Positions 46,678-54,526 of a stretch of 64,000 nucleotides of DNA are shown here, piece by piece. The notes below the pieces were generated by a model, which did not search any database, was not told where the DNA came from, and saw only the letters and a list, made by a program, of their open reading frames with translations. Location of the stretch: assembly GCF_037975445.1 (NCBI RefSeq), contig NZ_CP150254.1, positions 5,454,001 through 5,518,000 of the forward strand, read 5' to 3'. The position numbers were made by a program, and so were the translations under genes. Source of the stretch: Peribacillus sp. FSL P2-0133. Its GTDB lineage: Bacteria; Bacillota; Bacilli; Bacillales; DSM-1321. How positions within the stretch are numbered: the stretch's first letter is position 1; each line of letters opens with the position of its first letter.

Positions 46678-49191
46678 TTAGCCTAAATTACCATGACAAT
46701 TCTTATATTTTTTACCGCTGCCGCATGGGCATAACGCGTTTCGGCCAACGTCTTCCTTTTTACGGGCAGGGGCTTTTTTCACTTTTCCCCCGTCTTCTTC
46801 CTTCGGATTGACCGCTTGTCCTTTTATGACTTCCTTACGCTCCAAATTGTTGCGGATTTCAGCCTTCATGATGTATTTGGCGACTTCATCTTCCATTGAA
46901 GCAATCATGGCTTCAAACATTGCGAAACCTTCAGATTGATATTCACGTAACGGATCGATCTGGCCATAAGCACGAAGGTGGATCCCTTGGCGCAATTGCT
47001 CCATTGCATCAATATGGTCCATCCACTTACTATCGACTGCACGAAGAACGATTACTTTTTCGAACTCACGCATTTGTTCTTCCGATAGCTCTTCTTCTTT
47101 TTGGTCATAGCTTTCTTTCACTTTTGCTAAAATGAAATCAACCAATTCCGTTTCATTTTTCCCTTCCAATTCAGCTACAGTGATTGAACCTTCATTAAAT
47201 AGGTTACCATTCAGGTAATCCACAAGGCCTTGTAAATTCCAGCCTTCCTCATCACCCATTGGTGCAAAGGCGACAACATTTCGCTGGATGGATGCCGTAA
47301 TCATAGTTTCGACGATTTCACGTAAGTTTTCACTTTCCATGACATCGAAACGCTGTTTATATATAATTTCCCGTTGTTGACGGAGAACATCATCATACTG
47401 CAGTAATTGCTTACGTGAATCAAAGTTATTGCCTTCGACCCGTTTCTGTGCGGATTCAACGGCCCTTGTCACCATTTTACTTTGAATTGGCTGAGAATCA
47501 TCCATTCCAAGGCGTGCCATCATGTTTTTCATGTTATCCGAACCGAAGCGGCGCATCAATTCATCTTCCATTGATAAATAGAATTGAGTGACCCCTGGGT
47601 CTCCCTGACGGCCGGAACGACCACGCAGCTGGTTATCTATACGCCTGCTTTCATGACGTTCCGTGCCGATGACAGCAAGGCCTCCAAGCTCCTTGACTCC
47701 TTCACCAAGCTTGATATCCGTACCGCGCCCTGCCATGTTCGTAGCAATCGTAACTGAGCCTTGATTACCTGCATTCGCAATGATTTCTGCTTCACGCTCA
47801 TGGTTCTTGGCATTCAAAACATCGTGAGGGATTCCTTTTTTGGATAAATAGGCGGATATGACTTCAGATGTTTCGATGGCAACCGTACCGACAAGCACAG
47901 GCTGACCCTTTTTATAACGCTCGGCGATGTCTTCCACAACAGCCTTGAATTTCCCATCAGTTGTCGCGTATATAAGATCTGCCCTGTCATCCCTAATGAT
48001 ATTCCTGTTTGTCGGGATCGCAATGACATTCATATTATAAATATTGCGGAATTCCTCTTCTTCCGTTTTGGCTGTACCGGTCATACCTGAAAGTTTTTCA
48101 TACATCCTGAAATAGTTCTGGAATGTAATCGTCGCAAGAGTCATGCTTTCATTTTGAATTTCAAGTCCTTCTTTCGCTTCGATCGCCTGGTGGAGACCTT
48201 CACTGTAACGGCGGCCTTTCATCAAACGGCCAGTGAATTGGTCAACGATGACTATCTCGCCTTCCTGGACCACATAATCCACATCCAAATGCATGGAAAC
48301 ATGCGCCTTTAACGCCTGATTGATATGATGATTCAAAGTAACGTGATTAATATCGAACAAATTATCGATATTAAACGCTTTTTCAGCTCGGTTCATCCCA
48401 TCTTCCGTCAGCTGAACACCTTTTGTCTTTTCATCATATGTGTAGTCCGTTTCTTTTTTTAAGGTTCTCACAAACGCATTGGCCTGGATATAAAGCTGAG
48501 CCGATTTTTGTGCGGAACCGGAAATGATCAATGGCGTTCTCGCCTCATCGATCAAAATCGAATCGACCTCATCAATGACAGCAAAGTGCAGCGGGCGCTG
48601 TACCATTTGTTCTTTATATAACACCATATTGTCACGAAGGTAATCAAAACCTAACTCATTATTCGTACTGTACGTAATATCCGCATTGTACGCCGCCTGC
48701 TTTTCTTCTTTAGAATGACTGTTCAAATTCAATCCGACGGTCAAACCAAGAAAATCATACAATACACCCATCTCGGTGGCATCACGGTGTGCCAAGTATT
48801 CATTGACAGTAACGACATGTACACCTTTACCGGTAAGCGCGTTTAAATAAACAGGCATGGTGGATGTCAAGGTTTTACCTTCCCCTGTTTTCATCTCGGA
48901 GATATTTCCATCATGAAGGGATGCCCCACCCATGATTTGAACACGGTAAGGATATAAGCCCAGAGCACGCTTTGCACCTTCACGCGCAACCGCAAAAGCC
49001 TCGACAAGCAAATCATCAACGGTTTCCCCATTTTGATAACGCTCTTTAAACTCATCCGTTTTGACACGCAACTGTTCATCCGATAGCGCAGCCGTCTCAT
49101 CAGCCAATGCTTCGACCTGATCGGCGATTTTTTCTAATCGTTTGATTTCTCGCTTATTCGGATCAAAAACTTTATTTAATATATTAAGCAT
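46678..49191 (-). CDS. secA: Protein translocase ATPase SecA
   Basis: The 837-residue motor of the Sec pathway pushes preproteins through SecYEG. It has Walker [11 protein letters not shown] (about 100-109), Walker [15 protein letters not shown], the second helicase domain ([18 protein letters not shown]), and the C-terminal zinc-binding motif [14 protein letters not shown] that contacts SecB or ribosomes. Length matches B. subtilis SecA (841). A TTGTAC-N17-TAAAAT promoter lies about 100 nt upstream. Confidence 0.98.
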   Translation of the reverse strand: MLNILNKVFDPNKREIKRLEKIADQVEALADETAALSDEQLRVKTDEFKERYQNGETVDDLLVEAFAVAREGAKRALGLYPYRVQIMGGASLHDGNISEMKTGEGKTLTSTMPVYLNALTGKGVHVVTVNEYLAHRDATEMGVLYDFLGLTVGLNLNSHSKEEKQAAYNADITYSTNNELGFDYLRDNMVLYKEQMVQRPLHFAVIDEVDSILIDEARTPLIISGSAQKSAQLYIQANAFVRTLKKETDYTYDEKTKGVQLTEDGMNRAEKAFNIDNLFDINHVTLNHHINQALKAHVSMHLDVDYVVQEGEIVIVDQFTGRLMKGRRYSEGLHQAIEAKEGLEIQNESMTLATITFQNYFRMYEKLSGMTGTAKTEEEEFRNIYNMNVIAIPTNRNIIRDDRADLIYATTDGKFKAVVEDIAERYKKGQPVLVGTVAIETSEVISAYLSKKGIPHDVLNAKNHEREAEIIANAGNQGSVTIATNMAGRGTDIKLGEGVKELGGLAVIGTERHESRRIDNQLRGRSGRQGDPGVTQFYLSMEDELMRRFGSDNMKNMMARLGMDDSQPIQSKMVTRAVESAQKRVEGNNFDSRKQLLQYDDVLRQQREIIYKQRFDVMESENLREIVETMITASIQRNVVAFAPMGDEEGWNLQGLVDYLNGNLFNEGSITVAELEGKNETELVDFILAKVKESYDQKEEELSEEQMREFEKVIVLRAVDSKWMDHIDAMEQLRQGIHLRAYGQIDPLREYQSEGFAMFEAMIASMEDEVAKYIMKAEIRNNLERKEVIKGQAVNPKEEDGGKVKKAPARKKEDVGRNALCPCGSGKKYKNCHGNLG

Positions 49192-49287
49192 TCAATAACG
49201 CTCCTCTATTATGGTAATGATCGTTCAATGACTAAATTCATATAAGTAAGAAGAAACACAACTTCTATTATTACTAATGCACGCTTA

Positions 49288-49316
49288 ATTTTACCACTTC
49301 TATTCTAGAGGTACAA
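49288..49316 (-). promoter_or_regulatory. Promoter of secA
   Basis: On the minus strand TTGTAC (49311-49316) and TAAAAT (49288-49293, preceded by TGG, an extended -10) have a 17-nt spacer. Confidence 0.6.
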
Positions 49317-49607
49317 CTTCATGTCACTTACCTGGTATAGACCTGAATTCAATTCTTGCGAAAAACAATGGATAAATGAGGAGTAAAACTGTTAAAATAG
49401 AAGGAAGTATAAAAAATATGTTGCAAACTCCCTACTATTCCATATGTAAATGAGAATTATCCATAACCTTCCATTAGGTGCTATGTCCTCTCTAGCGATA
49501 ATATGTCAAGGTAATCCAACCATACAGGCGTCATGTTTTGAATGATAAGGTGGGCTACTGAAACTTAATAGCGGAAGATAAATAGAACATGTTTCGAGGT
49601 GGTATTG

Positions 49608-49931
49608 ATGATTGGTGAACGTGTAAAAAAACTGCGAGAAGAAAAGAAAATGTCGATGACTGAACTTGCCGATAAAGCGGGTGTGGCAAAGTCTTATTTA
49701 AGTTCGCTCGAGCGGAACTTACAAACGAATCCTTCTATTCAATTTCTTGAAAAAATCTCCGCCGTACTTAACATTCCTGTTGATGCCCTGCTTTATGATG
49801 CACCAAATAAGGAAACCTTGGACACTGACTGGATGAAAATCGTTGAGGAAGCCATGAATTCGGGTGTTTCAAAACAACAATTCAGGGAATTCATCGAGTT
49901 TAATAAATGGAGAAAAGATAAAGAAGAGTAG
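49608..49931 (+). CDS. sinR: Transcriptional regulator SinR
   Basis: The 107-residue protein has an N-terminal HTH_3 domain (MIGERVKKLREEKKMSMTEL, recognition region AGVAKSYLSSLERNLQTNPS, nearly the same as B. subtilis SinR). The C-terminal SinI-interaction/tetramerisation segment is DTDWMKIVEEAMNSGVSKQQ followed by FREFIEFNKWRKDKEE. SinR represses biofilm matrix genes in B. subtilis and is inhibited by SinI. ATG 49608 has GAGGTGG 6 nt upstream. Unlike B. subtilis, sinI is not upstream on the same strand but convergent downstream (50081-50221). About 290 nt upstream of sinR hold no clear feature beyond possible -10 boxes. Confidence 0.95.
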   Translation: MIGERVKKLREEKKMSMTELADKAGVAKSYLSSLERNLQTNPSIQFLEKISAVLNIPVDALLYDAPNKETLDTDWMKIVEEAMNSGVSKQQFREFIEFNKWRKDKEE

Positions 49932-50017
49932 AGTGGTAGTGCACTAGTTTACCTACATAATCCTGAAGAATACAGTTTGAATAAGCTAGACTCGCCAGAA
50001 TCTCAAGGAGAAATAAA

Positions 50018-50057
50018 CCCTATAAACAGCTAATGAATCGAACCACTGTTTATAGGG
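50018..50057. terminator. Inverted repeat between sinR and sinI
   Basis: A 12-bp perfect inverted repeat (CCCTATAAACAG / CTGTTTATAGGG) lies between the convergent genes. There is no T run, so termination is uncertain. Confidence 0.45.
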
Positions 50058-50080
50058 ATGTTCTCGATCTTGTTCGAAAC

Positions 50081-50221
50081 CTATTTTCCATCGTTCTCCT
50101 CAAAAGATACCTCAAGGCTTCCCCTTTTCAAAAAAGCACTGATTTCCTCTTTTTTGAAACCCAAGCTCCTTGCTTCTGAAATCAATTTCACCCATTCTTG
50201 ATCCATTGCCACATTAGCCAC
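50081..50221 (-). CDS. sinI: SinI-like antirepressor
   Basis: The 46-residue protein contains DQEWVKLISEARSLGFKKEE and then ISAFLKRGS (residues 7-35), the SinI/SinR dimerisation motif: D-x-EW-x2-L-x3-A-x2-LG-x3-EEI-x2-FL. It should bind SinR by mimicking the SinR C-terminal helices (DTDWMKIVEEAMNSGVSKQQ). The GTG start at 50221 has a perfect AGGAGG 8 nt upstream. It is convergent with sinR and is preceded, on its own strand, by a c-di-GMP-I riboswitch. The C-terminal tail (LEVSFEENDGK) is unlike B. subtilis SinI. Confidence 0.85.
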   Translation of the reverse strand: MANVAMDQEWVKLISEARSLGFKKEEISAFLKRGSLEVSFEENDGK

Positions 50222-50252
50222 CTCTTCTACCTCCTAAAATACTCTTTGTATT

Positions 50253-50332
50253 TCAGGCAGACCAGCCATCATAGTCACAAGGACCTTAGACCTGTGCCTT
50301 TGCGCCCTAATCTTTCAATAAGTTTGCCTTTG
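50253..50332 (-). ncRNA. Cyclic di-GMP-I (GEMM-I) riboswitch upstream of sinI
   Basis: The minus-strand sequence shows the class I c-di-GMP aptamer in order: GGCAAAC, a P2 hairpin capped by a GAAA tetraloop (TTATT-GAAA-GATTA), GGGCGCAAAG, then GGTCTAAGG, a variable stem, and the closing TATGATGGCTGG...CTGCC. The tetraloop and CTAAG/TATGG receptor are characteristic. The aptamer ends about 30 nt before the sinI start. The downstream segment holds a small AAATAC/GTATTT hairpin right before AGGAGG, but no terminator, so control may be translational. Confidence 0.88.
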
Positions 50333-50370
50333 TCATGGTACTTATTACCAAATACAATGCCTATAATCAT

Positions 50371-50376
50371 ATTATA
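50371..50376 (-). promoter_or_regulatory. -10 box for the riboswitch-sinI transcript
   Basis: On the minus strand a perfect TATAAT lies about 40 nt upstream of the aptamer with no good -35, as in activator-dependent promoters. Confidence 0.4.
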
Positions 50377-50440
50377 ACGGATACATACTCCATATATTGC
50401 TATTTTATGTCGGTAATCCACATAAAAGCAAAAACTTTTA

Positions 50441-50450
50441 TCCGACAAAA
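50441..50450. promoter_or_regulatory. Spo0A-box-like site
   Basis: The minus strand reads TTTTGTCGGA, differing in one position from the 0A box core TGTCGAA, about 70 nt upstream of the TATAAT. In B. subtilis sinI is activated by Spo0A. A single degenerate match is weak evidence. Confidence 0.3.
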
Positions 50451-50501
50451 TATTACAAAATTAAGAAAATTCATAGTGCAGGTAATTTATCATGGACTAA
50501 T

Positions 50502-50701
50502 TCAATTTCGCTTTTTTGTATAATAGTGAATATTGCTTCTCTTAATATTTCGTTGGGGTGTATTGATTCTCTCAATTATAAGTGCATCGAGGGCTTTTTG
50601 CGCAGTTAAATCCTCACCGCAGATCGCGGGCAAAGCCACCTTCCATATTCCGCACTGCTAAAAGAAGCCCTATGGCATGTATGGCAATTCTTTTGATACA
50701 T
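50502..50701 (-). pseudogene. Small zinc-ribbon protein, apparently frameshifted
   Basis: From ATG 50701 (AGAGGGG 9 nt upstream) the frame reads MYQKNCHTCHRASFSSAEYG, then RWLCP, and stops at 50606. A -1 change after LCP continues as ICGEDLTAQKALDALIIERI and NTPQRNIKRSN to a stop at 50502. Joined, it is a protein of about 66 residues with CHTC...CPxICG, a zinc-ribbon pattern. The break may be a real mutation, a sequencing error or programmed. It stands behind a promoter with SinR boxes and upstream of the riboswitch-sinI unit on the same strand. Family not recognised. Confidence 0.55.
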
Positions 50702-50751
50702 ATTATCCAACCCCTCTGCACCTTAATCAAATTGTTTATAAATAACTAGTT

Positions 50752-50884
50752 GTTCTTTTTAAAGAACTAACAATTCGAGTATAGTGCAAAAGTTAGGGGT
50801 GTTTAAATAGGTAAAACTGACTATTTATCTTAATGAAGAACACTTTATGTTCTTTTAAATGAACTTTTCGGTGTTTTAGAGAAC
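50752..50884. promoter_or_regulatory. Cluster of SinR operator boxes
   Basis: The SinR box GTTCTYT occurs exactly at 50752-50758 (+), 50761-50767 (-), 50849-50855 (+) and 50878-50884 (-), and with one mismatch at 50835-50841 (-) and 50858-50864 (-). Two inverted pairs have the same 2-nt spacing (GTTCTTT-TT-AAAGAAC and GTTCTTT-TA-AATGAAC). They surround the promoter of the zinc-ribbon gene. Confidence 0.7.
50778..50806 (-). promoter_or_regulatory. Promoter of the zinc-ribbon gene
   Basis: On the minus strand TATACT (50778-50783) has a weak -35 TTAAAC (50801-50806) at 17 nt. The predicted start overlaps the inverted SinR pair at 50752-50767. Confidence 0.4.
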
Positions 50885-50918
50885 AAAATTTTAAATCCAA
50901 CAGCCAACGAATTCTATT

Positions 50919-50953
50919 AAAAAAGCACAACCCAGAGGCTGGGTTGTGCTTTT
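50919..50953 (-). terminator. Terminator of hpf
   Basis: On the minus strand AAAAGCACAACCCAG pairs with CTGGGTTGTGCTTTT and ends in T6. Confidence 0.9.
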
Positions 50954-50969
50954 GATCTTAGATTAATAG

Positions 50970-51527
50970 TTAACTAGGTTCAATCAATCCATAGCGCCCA
51001 TCTTTTCGGCGGTACACTACGTTTGTTGTATTAGTATCCGCATTCGTGTAAACGAAGAAACTGTGACCAAGCATATTCATTTGTAAAATCGCTTCTTCAC
51101 TGTCCATCGGCTTTAAATCAAAGCGCTTATTGCGGACCACTTCAATATCATTATCGTCTTCGAATTCATCCACCACCTCGTCAACATCCGTATTGAAGGC
51201 GAATGCATCGGGTGTCGTCGATAGATTATTCCGGAACTTACGGTTGACCTTCGTTTTATGTTTACGAATTTGGCGTTCAAGCTTATCATTGATCAAGTCA
51301 ATGGCAGCATACATATCCGCATTTTCCTCTTCAGCGCGAAGAACCAAATTCTGCATAGGAATCGTCACTTCGACCTTAGATGTATTATTGTTCACTTTTA
51401 AATTCACTAACACATTTGCATCTGGTGTATTGTTAAAATATCGTTCTAACTTGCCAATTTTCTTTTCGACGTATTCTCGAATTGCTGGAGTTACCTCAAT
51501 GTTTTCACCGCGTACGTTGTAATTCAT
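50970..51527 (-). CDS. hpf: Ribosome hibernation-promoting factor, long form
   Basis: The 185-residue protein has an N-terminal ribosome-binding HPF domain (MNYNVRGENIEVTPAIREYV, YAAIDLINDKLERQIRKHK, residues 1-100) and a C-terminal dimerisation domain (RNKRFDLKPMDSEEAILQMN, MLGHSFFVYTNADT). The long form joins 70S ribosomes into 100S dimers in stationary phase. It is YvyD in B. subtilis, where it is expressed from SigB and SigH promoters; both are recognisable upstream here. Confidence 0.97.
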   Translation of the reverse strand: MNYNVRGENIEVTPAIREYVEKKIGKLERYFNNTPDANVLVNLKVNNNTSKVEVTIPMQNLVLRAEEENADMYAAIDLINDKLERQIRKHKTKVNRKFRNNLSTTPDAFAFNTDVDEVVDEFEDDNDIEVVRNKRFDLKPMDSEEAILQMNMLGHSFFVYTNADTNTTNVVYRRKDGRYGLIEPS

Positions 51528-51562
51528 AAAGTGAGTCCTCCTTAAATTAAGACTATACAGTT

Positions 51563-51592
51563 AGATTCTACAATACCCCTCCGGTTTCCTTT
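51563..51592 (-). promoter_or_regulatory. SigH-type promoter of hpf, overlapping the SigB promoter
   Basis: On the minus strand AAAGGAAAC (51584-51592) and GTAGAATCT (51563-51571) match RNAGGAWWW-N12-RNNGAATWW. Confidence 0.55.
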
Positions 51593-51598
51593 AGAAAC
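51573..51598 (-). promoter_or_regulatory. SigB-type promoter of hpf
   Basis: On the minus strand GTTTCT (51593-51598) and a perfect GGGTAT (51573-51578) have a 14-nt spacer, within the SigB range. Confidence 0.6.
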
Positions 51599-51745
51599 AC
51601 ATCATGAAATATGTCGAAATAATGAAACAATTGTCGGAAGGTTTGGAAAGGGTTGATGTCTGCCCTAGCTTCATTATATCAAATGCTATGCTATAAAGAA
51701 AAAATTAAGCCTATATTATTTACAGAAAATTTAAAAATATTTAAC

Positions 51746-51772
51746 ATAAAAACCGTTTGGAATCCAAACGGC
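51746..51772 (-). terminator. Terminator of the flaG-fliD-fliS-fliT operon
   Basis: On the minus strand CCGTTTGG-AT-TCCAAACGG is followed by TTTTT, just after the fliT stop codon. Confidence 0.85.
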
Positions 51773-51779
51773 AGGGTAA

Positions 51780-52124
51780 TCAGTTTCTTTTATCATAAAA
51801 TATGCCATCCACTGATAGACTTTCATACGGGTTCGTGTATTTATTGGACGATCGTTTCTTCTTATTTATTTCCTGGATATCCCGCTGTATCTCCTGCTTT
51901 TGGAGCTTAAGCAAGTGATCGACCTGTTGGTTGAGCAACAGTACTGCACGGCCCAATTGTTGCTCTTCACCAGTAAAAGGCGGTTTGATTTGAGAAAGAA
52001 GCCCATCCCGATGATCAATCAGCTTTGTGATCCTTTCTATTTTATCATCACGCTCTGTGATCGTGCGATCTTCCAGAACGGCAAGCAATTCAGCAGTCAA
52101 ATCATGAAAGGTTCTAATTACCAT
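51780..52124 (-). CDS. fliT: FliT-like flagellar export chaperone
   Basis: The 114-residue helical, charged protein is encoded directly after fliS with a TAATG stop-start overlap. Sequence similarity is low, as usual for FliT; helices such as LTAELLAVLEDRTITERDDK and VDHLLKLQKQEIQRDIQEI fit a chaperone for the cap protein FliD. Assignment relies mainly on position, size and the C-terminal residues. Confidence 0.7.
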   Translation of the reverse strand: MVIRTFHDLTAELLAVLEDRTITERDDKIERITKLIDHRDGLLSQIKPPFTGEEQQLGRAVLLLNQQVDHLLKLQKQEIQRDIQEINKKKRSSNKYTNPYESLSVDGIFYDKRN

Positions 52125-52525
52125 TACACTTGACCGCTTTGGGTAAATTGTTTTTTCCGATTGATCTTAATTACTTCCTTCCAAGTATTCCGGAACTCAG
52201 TAACAAGTCCTTCCACTTCTTCCAAGGCAGAAACGTCATTTTTCATATTCGCTTCGATCAGACGCCGGTTCATGAAATCATACAGACTCATCATATCTTT
52301 GGATACATCCGTATCCATATTCAGCGTCACCATCAATTCGCGGATAATATTTTGCGCCTTGATGATGTTCGTATTCTTCGCTTCGATATTTCCTGCTTCA
52401 ATGCCCTTCTTCCCAAGCATGATGAACTTCAAACAGCCATTATAAAGCATTAATGTAAGCTCTCCCGGGGATGCTGTATTGACTGAATTTTGCTGATACG
52501 ATTGATATGGATTATTTATCGCCAT
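52124..52525 (-). CDS. fliS: Flagellin export chaperone FliS
   Basis: The 133-residue helical bundle protein opens MAINNPYQSYQQNSVNTASP and includes GELTLMLYNGCLKFI, the FliS signature. It keeps flagellin unfolded for export, and in B. subtilis it also connects flagellin to FliW/CsrA control. ATG 52525 has AAAGGAAG 6 nt upstream. It lies between fliD and fliT. Confidence 0.95.
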   Translation of the reverse strand: MAINNPYQSYQQNSVNTASPGELTLMLYNGCLKFIMLGKKGIEAGNIEAKNTNIIKAQNIIRELMVTLNMDTDVSKDMMSLYDFMNRRLIEANMKNDVSALEEVEGLVTEFRNTWKEVIKINRKKQFTQSGQV

Positions 52526-52549
52526 ACTTAACTTCCTTTCCAACTTACC

Positions 52550-54061
52550 TTAACTAAAATAAGAAGCTAACGATGCACTTTGGCTGTTTGCCTTTTGAAT
52601 CGCTTTTTCCATCGCCGTGAACTGGTTGTAGTAACGTGATTCCAATTTCGTTAACTTTGCTTCAAATGTTGAGATCTTCTTGTCCAGCCCGTCAACCAAT
52701 TTTCCGATTGTAAAATTGTTATTAACATAGCCGGCCTTTCCGGCTTTTTCAGTAATCACCTTCATCGATGATTCTATATCATCCCTCAACCGGCGCGCGA
52801 GGCCTTTGTCGCTCTTTTCCGAACCATTGGCCATGAACATATCATAAATCTCATTGGGATCCTCACTAATGGCTGTCCGGAGCTTGTCCTCATCAATCAT
52901 TAATTTACCGCCCTCCAAATAATTCTTGGTCGTGGTGATCCCCAAACTGCTGAGATTGTTTTTTCCAGTGATTCCATCCACCGAGGTGTATAGAGATGAC
53001 CTCATTGTGGTCAGGAGACTTTTTAATGTCGAATCACTTTTTAACGTTCCGCTCTTCGCTTTTTCTTCCCACAGCTTCACTTCATCCTCCGTCATCGCCT
53101 TCTTTTGCTCAGAGGTAAGCGGCGTAAAGGAGCGATATTTCGCTTCGCCCGTTTTATCTTGAACCTTTTTAATGACTTCATTGTATTTATTCACAAACTG
53201 AGTGATTGTATCCAGGATGGCATCCACATCTGCTTTTGATGAGAATGTGACTGTATCGGTCGTTTTTTGCTTTACCGTTATTTCCGCTCCATTAATCTGA
53301 AACGTATTCGAAGGCCGGGAAATTCCCAGTCCATTATAAACAATGGACGCATTTTCCCCTTTTGAGCCGCCAGCCCCTTCATTGTTACTGCCCAGTTTTA
53401 ACGTATCGAAAAAATCTCCGGTGCCTCCCAATTCAATTTCAGGCCGACCTTTAACATCACCGGTATTTTTAGCAGTGATGGAAAACTGCTGGGACGTTTC
53501 ATCGAAAAATAGAGTCACTCCCGAGTTAGCGTTAATTTTATTTATCACACTCTCTAACGTATCGTCCGCATTAAGGGTAAGCGTGTACGGTTTTTCCACT
53601 GTCACTCCATCTTTTACTTCCGTATCAAAACCGCCATTTTTATTGATGGCGAGTATCGTAATATCTTGTGGTGTCGTGAAACCCAATTCCGATAGTTTCT
53701 TTTTGGGGTCGGTAACAGCTGATTTTTCCGTACTTGTCATGGTTGCTGCTTTAGCAAGTCCATTCACTTGTATATTCCCGGAAAAATCACTGGTCGAATT
53801 CACATTTCTCACTGATACAGCATCTGGATTCGATACCGACACCTTCTTTTTAATGAAAGAAGACTGCTTCCCGATTCCATCACGAATGAGCGTATCCAAT
53901 TCTGATAAAGCTGTATTTACCGAACGGTAATCATCCCGCTGCCACTCGGAATACTGCTTTTTCTGTGTTAATTTATCCAACGGCACCCGTTCTGCCTGCA
54001 TCATGCTCTTAACTAGTTCATCAATATCCATCCCGCTTGCTAAACCACTGATTCGTACCAA
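52550..54061 (-). CDS. fliD: Flagellar filament capping protein FliD
   Basis: The 503-residue FliD (HAP2) has conserved ends: N-terminal VRISGLASGMDIDELVKSMM with coiled coil, and C-terminal IGKLVDGLDKKISTFEAKLT followed by KLESRYYNQFTAMEKAIQ. The middle is a variable surface-exposed domain. It forms the pentameric cap at the filament tip and promotes flagellin polymerisation. The gene order flaG-fliD-fliS-fliT is conserved. Confidence 0.97.
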   Translation of the reverse strand: MVRISGLASGMDIDELVKSMMQAERVPLDKLTQKKQYSEWQRDDYRSVNTALSELDTLIRDGIGKQSSFIKKKVSVSNPDAVSVRNVNSTSDFSGNIQVNGLAKAATMTSTEKSAVTDPKKKLSELGFTTPQDITILAINKNGGFDTEVKDGVTVEKPYTLTLNADDTLESVINKINANSGVTLFFDETSQQFSITAKNTGDVKGRPEIELGGTGDFFDTLKLGSNNEGAGGSKGENASIVYNGLGISRPSNTFQINGAEITVKQKTTDTVTFSSKADVDAILDTITQFVNKYNEVIKKVQDKTGEAKYRSFTPLTSEQKKAMTEDEVKLWEEKAKSGTLKSDSTLKSLLTTMRSSLYTSVDGITGKNNLSSLGITTTKNYLEGGKLMIDEDKLRTAISEDPNEIYDMFMANGSEKSDKGLARRLRDDIESSMKVITEKAGKAGYVNNNFTIGKLVDGLDKKISTFEAKLTKLESRYYNQFTAMEKAIQKANSQSASLASYFS

Positions 54062-54075
54062 AATAAATCACCCGC

Positions 54076-54438
54076 TTATATTTTTTCATCCACCATGATG
54101 CCGACAAACTCCGTCATTGCCGCATAGAAATCCAATAACTTCTTCGGCGGAATTTCCCTGATCGTCTCATCCGTCGCGTCATCGACTACCTTGACAAAGT
54201 ACTCATCCGGCTTCTCGTGATATTCAAAACGAACGGCCGTATGTGTCGGATTCAGGAAGGTGTTCAAACTATCCACCATTTCCTGCACCTTTTCTTTTAA
54301 AGGCTCATCAGTAGATTCCACACTTTGTTCCGAATAGGCAAGCGTATTCATTTCCCGCTGATAATATGCACTGATTCCTTCCGAGATTGCTGTTCTATGT
54401 TGTGAGGAAAGAATATTCGTGGACAAGCTCTCCAGCAT
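54076..54438 (-). CDS. flaG: FlaG family flagellar protein (YvyC)
   Basis: The 120-residue FlaG family protein has the conserved C-terminal HTAVRFEYHEKPDEYFVKVV and DDATDETIREIPPKKLLDFY blocks. FlaG proteins affect filament length; the mechanism is unclear. It is the first gene of the operon with fliD, fliS and fliT, driven by a SigD promoter 35 nt upstream. Confidence 0.92.
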   Translation of the reverse strand: MLESLSTNILSSQHRTAISEGISAYYQREMNTLAYSEQSVESTDEPLKEKVQEMVDSLNTFLNPTHTAVRFEYHEKPDEYFVKVVDDATDETIREIPPKKLLDFYAAMTEFVGIMVDEKI

Positions 54439-54472
54439 CTAAATAGCCCCCAATATGATGTCTTTACTTTTT

Positions 54473-54499
54473 ATATCGGTTCTTACAGTTTTATATTTA
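54473..54499 (-). promoter_or_regulatory. SigD promoter of flaG-fliDST
   Basis: On the minus strand TAAA (54496-54499) and ACCGATAT (54473-54480) are separated by exactly 15 nt, matching TAAA-N15-GCCGATAT with one change. Confidence 0.85.
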
Positions 54500-54526
54500 G
54501 TAAAGCTTTTTGATTTTGGTTTCAAC

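Noticed and set aside
50335..50609. Two plus-strand open frames near 50.4 kb
   Set aside because: They have no RBS, lie antisense to the zinc-ribbon gene and riboswitch leader, and have AT-rich chance composition.
50835..50884. LexA/SOS box interpretation of the GAAC/GTTC palindromes
   Set aside because: LexA boxes need GAAC-N4-GTTC; here the spacing is 7 or the arms are turned the other way. They fit SinR boxes better.
53343..53930. Long antisense frame in fliD (195 codons)
   Set aside because: It is fully inside fliD on the opposite strand, with no RBS and low-complexity composition; a codon-bias shadow.
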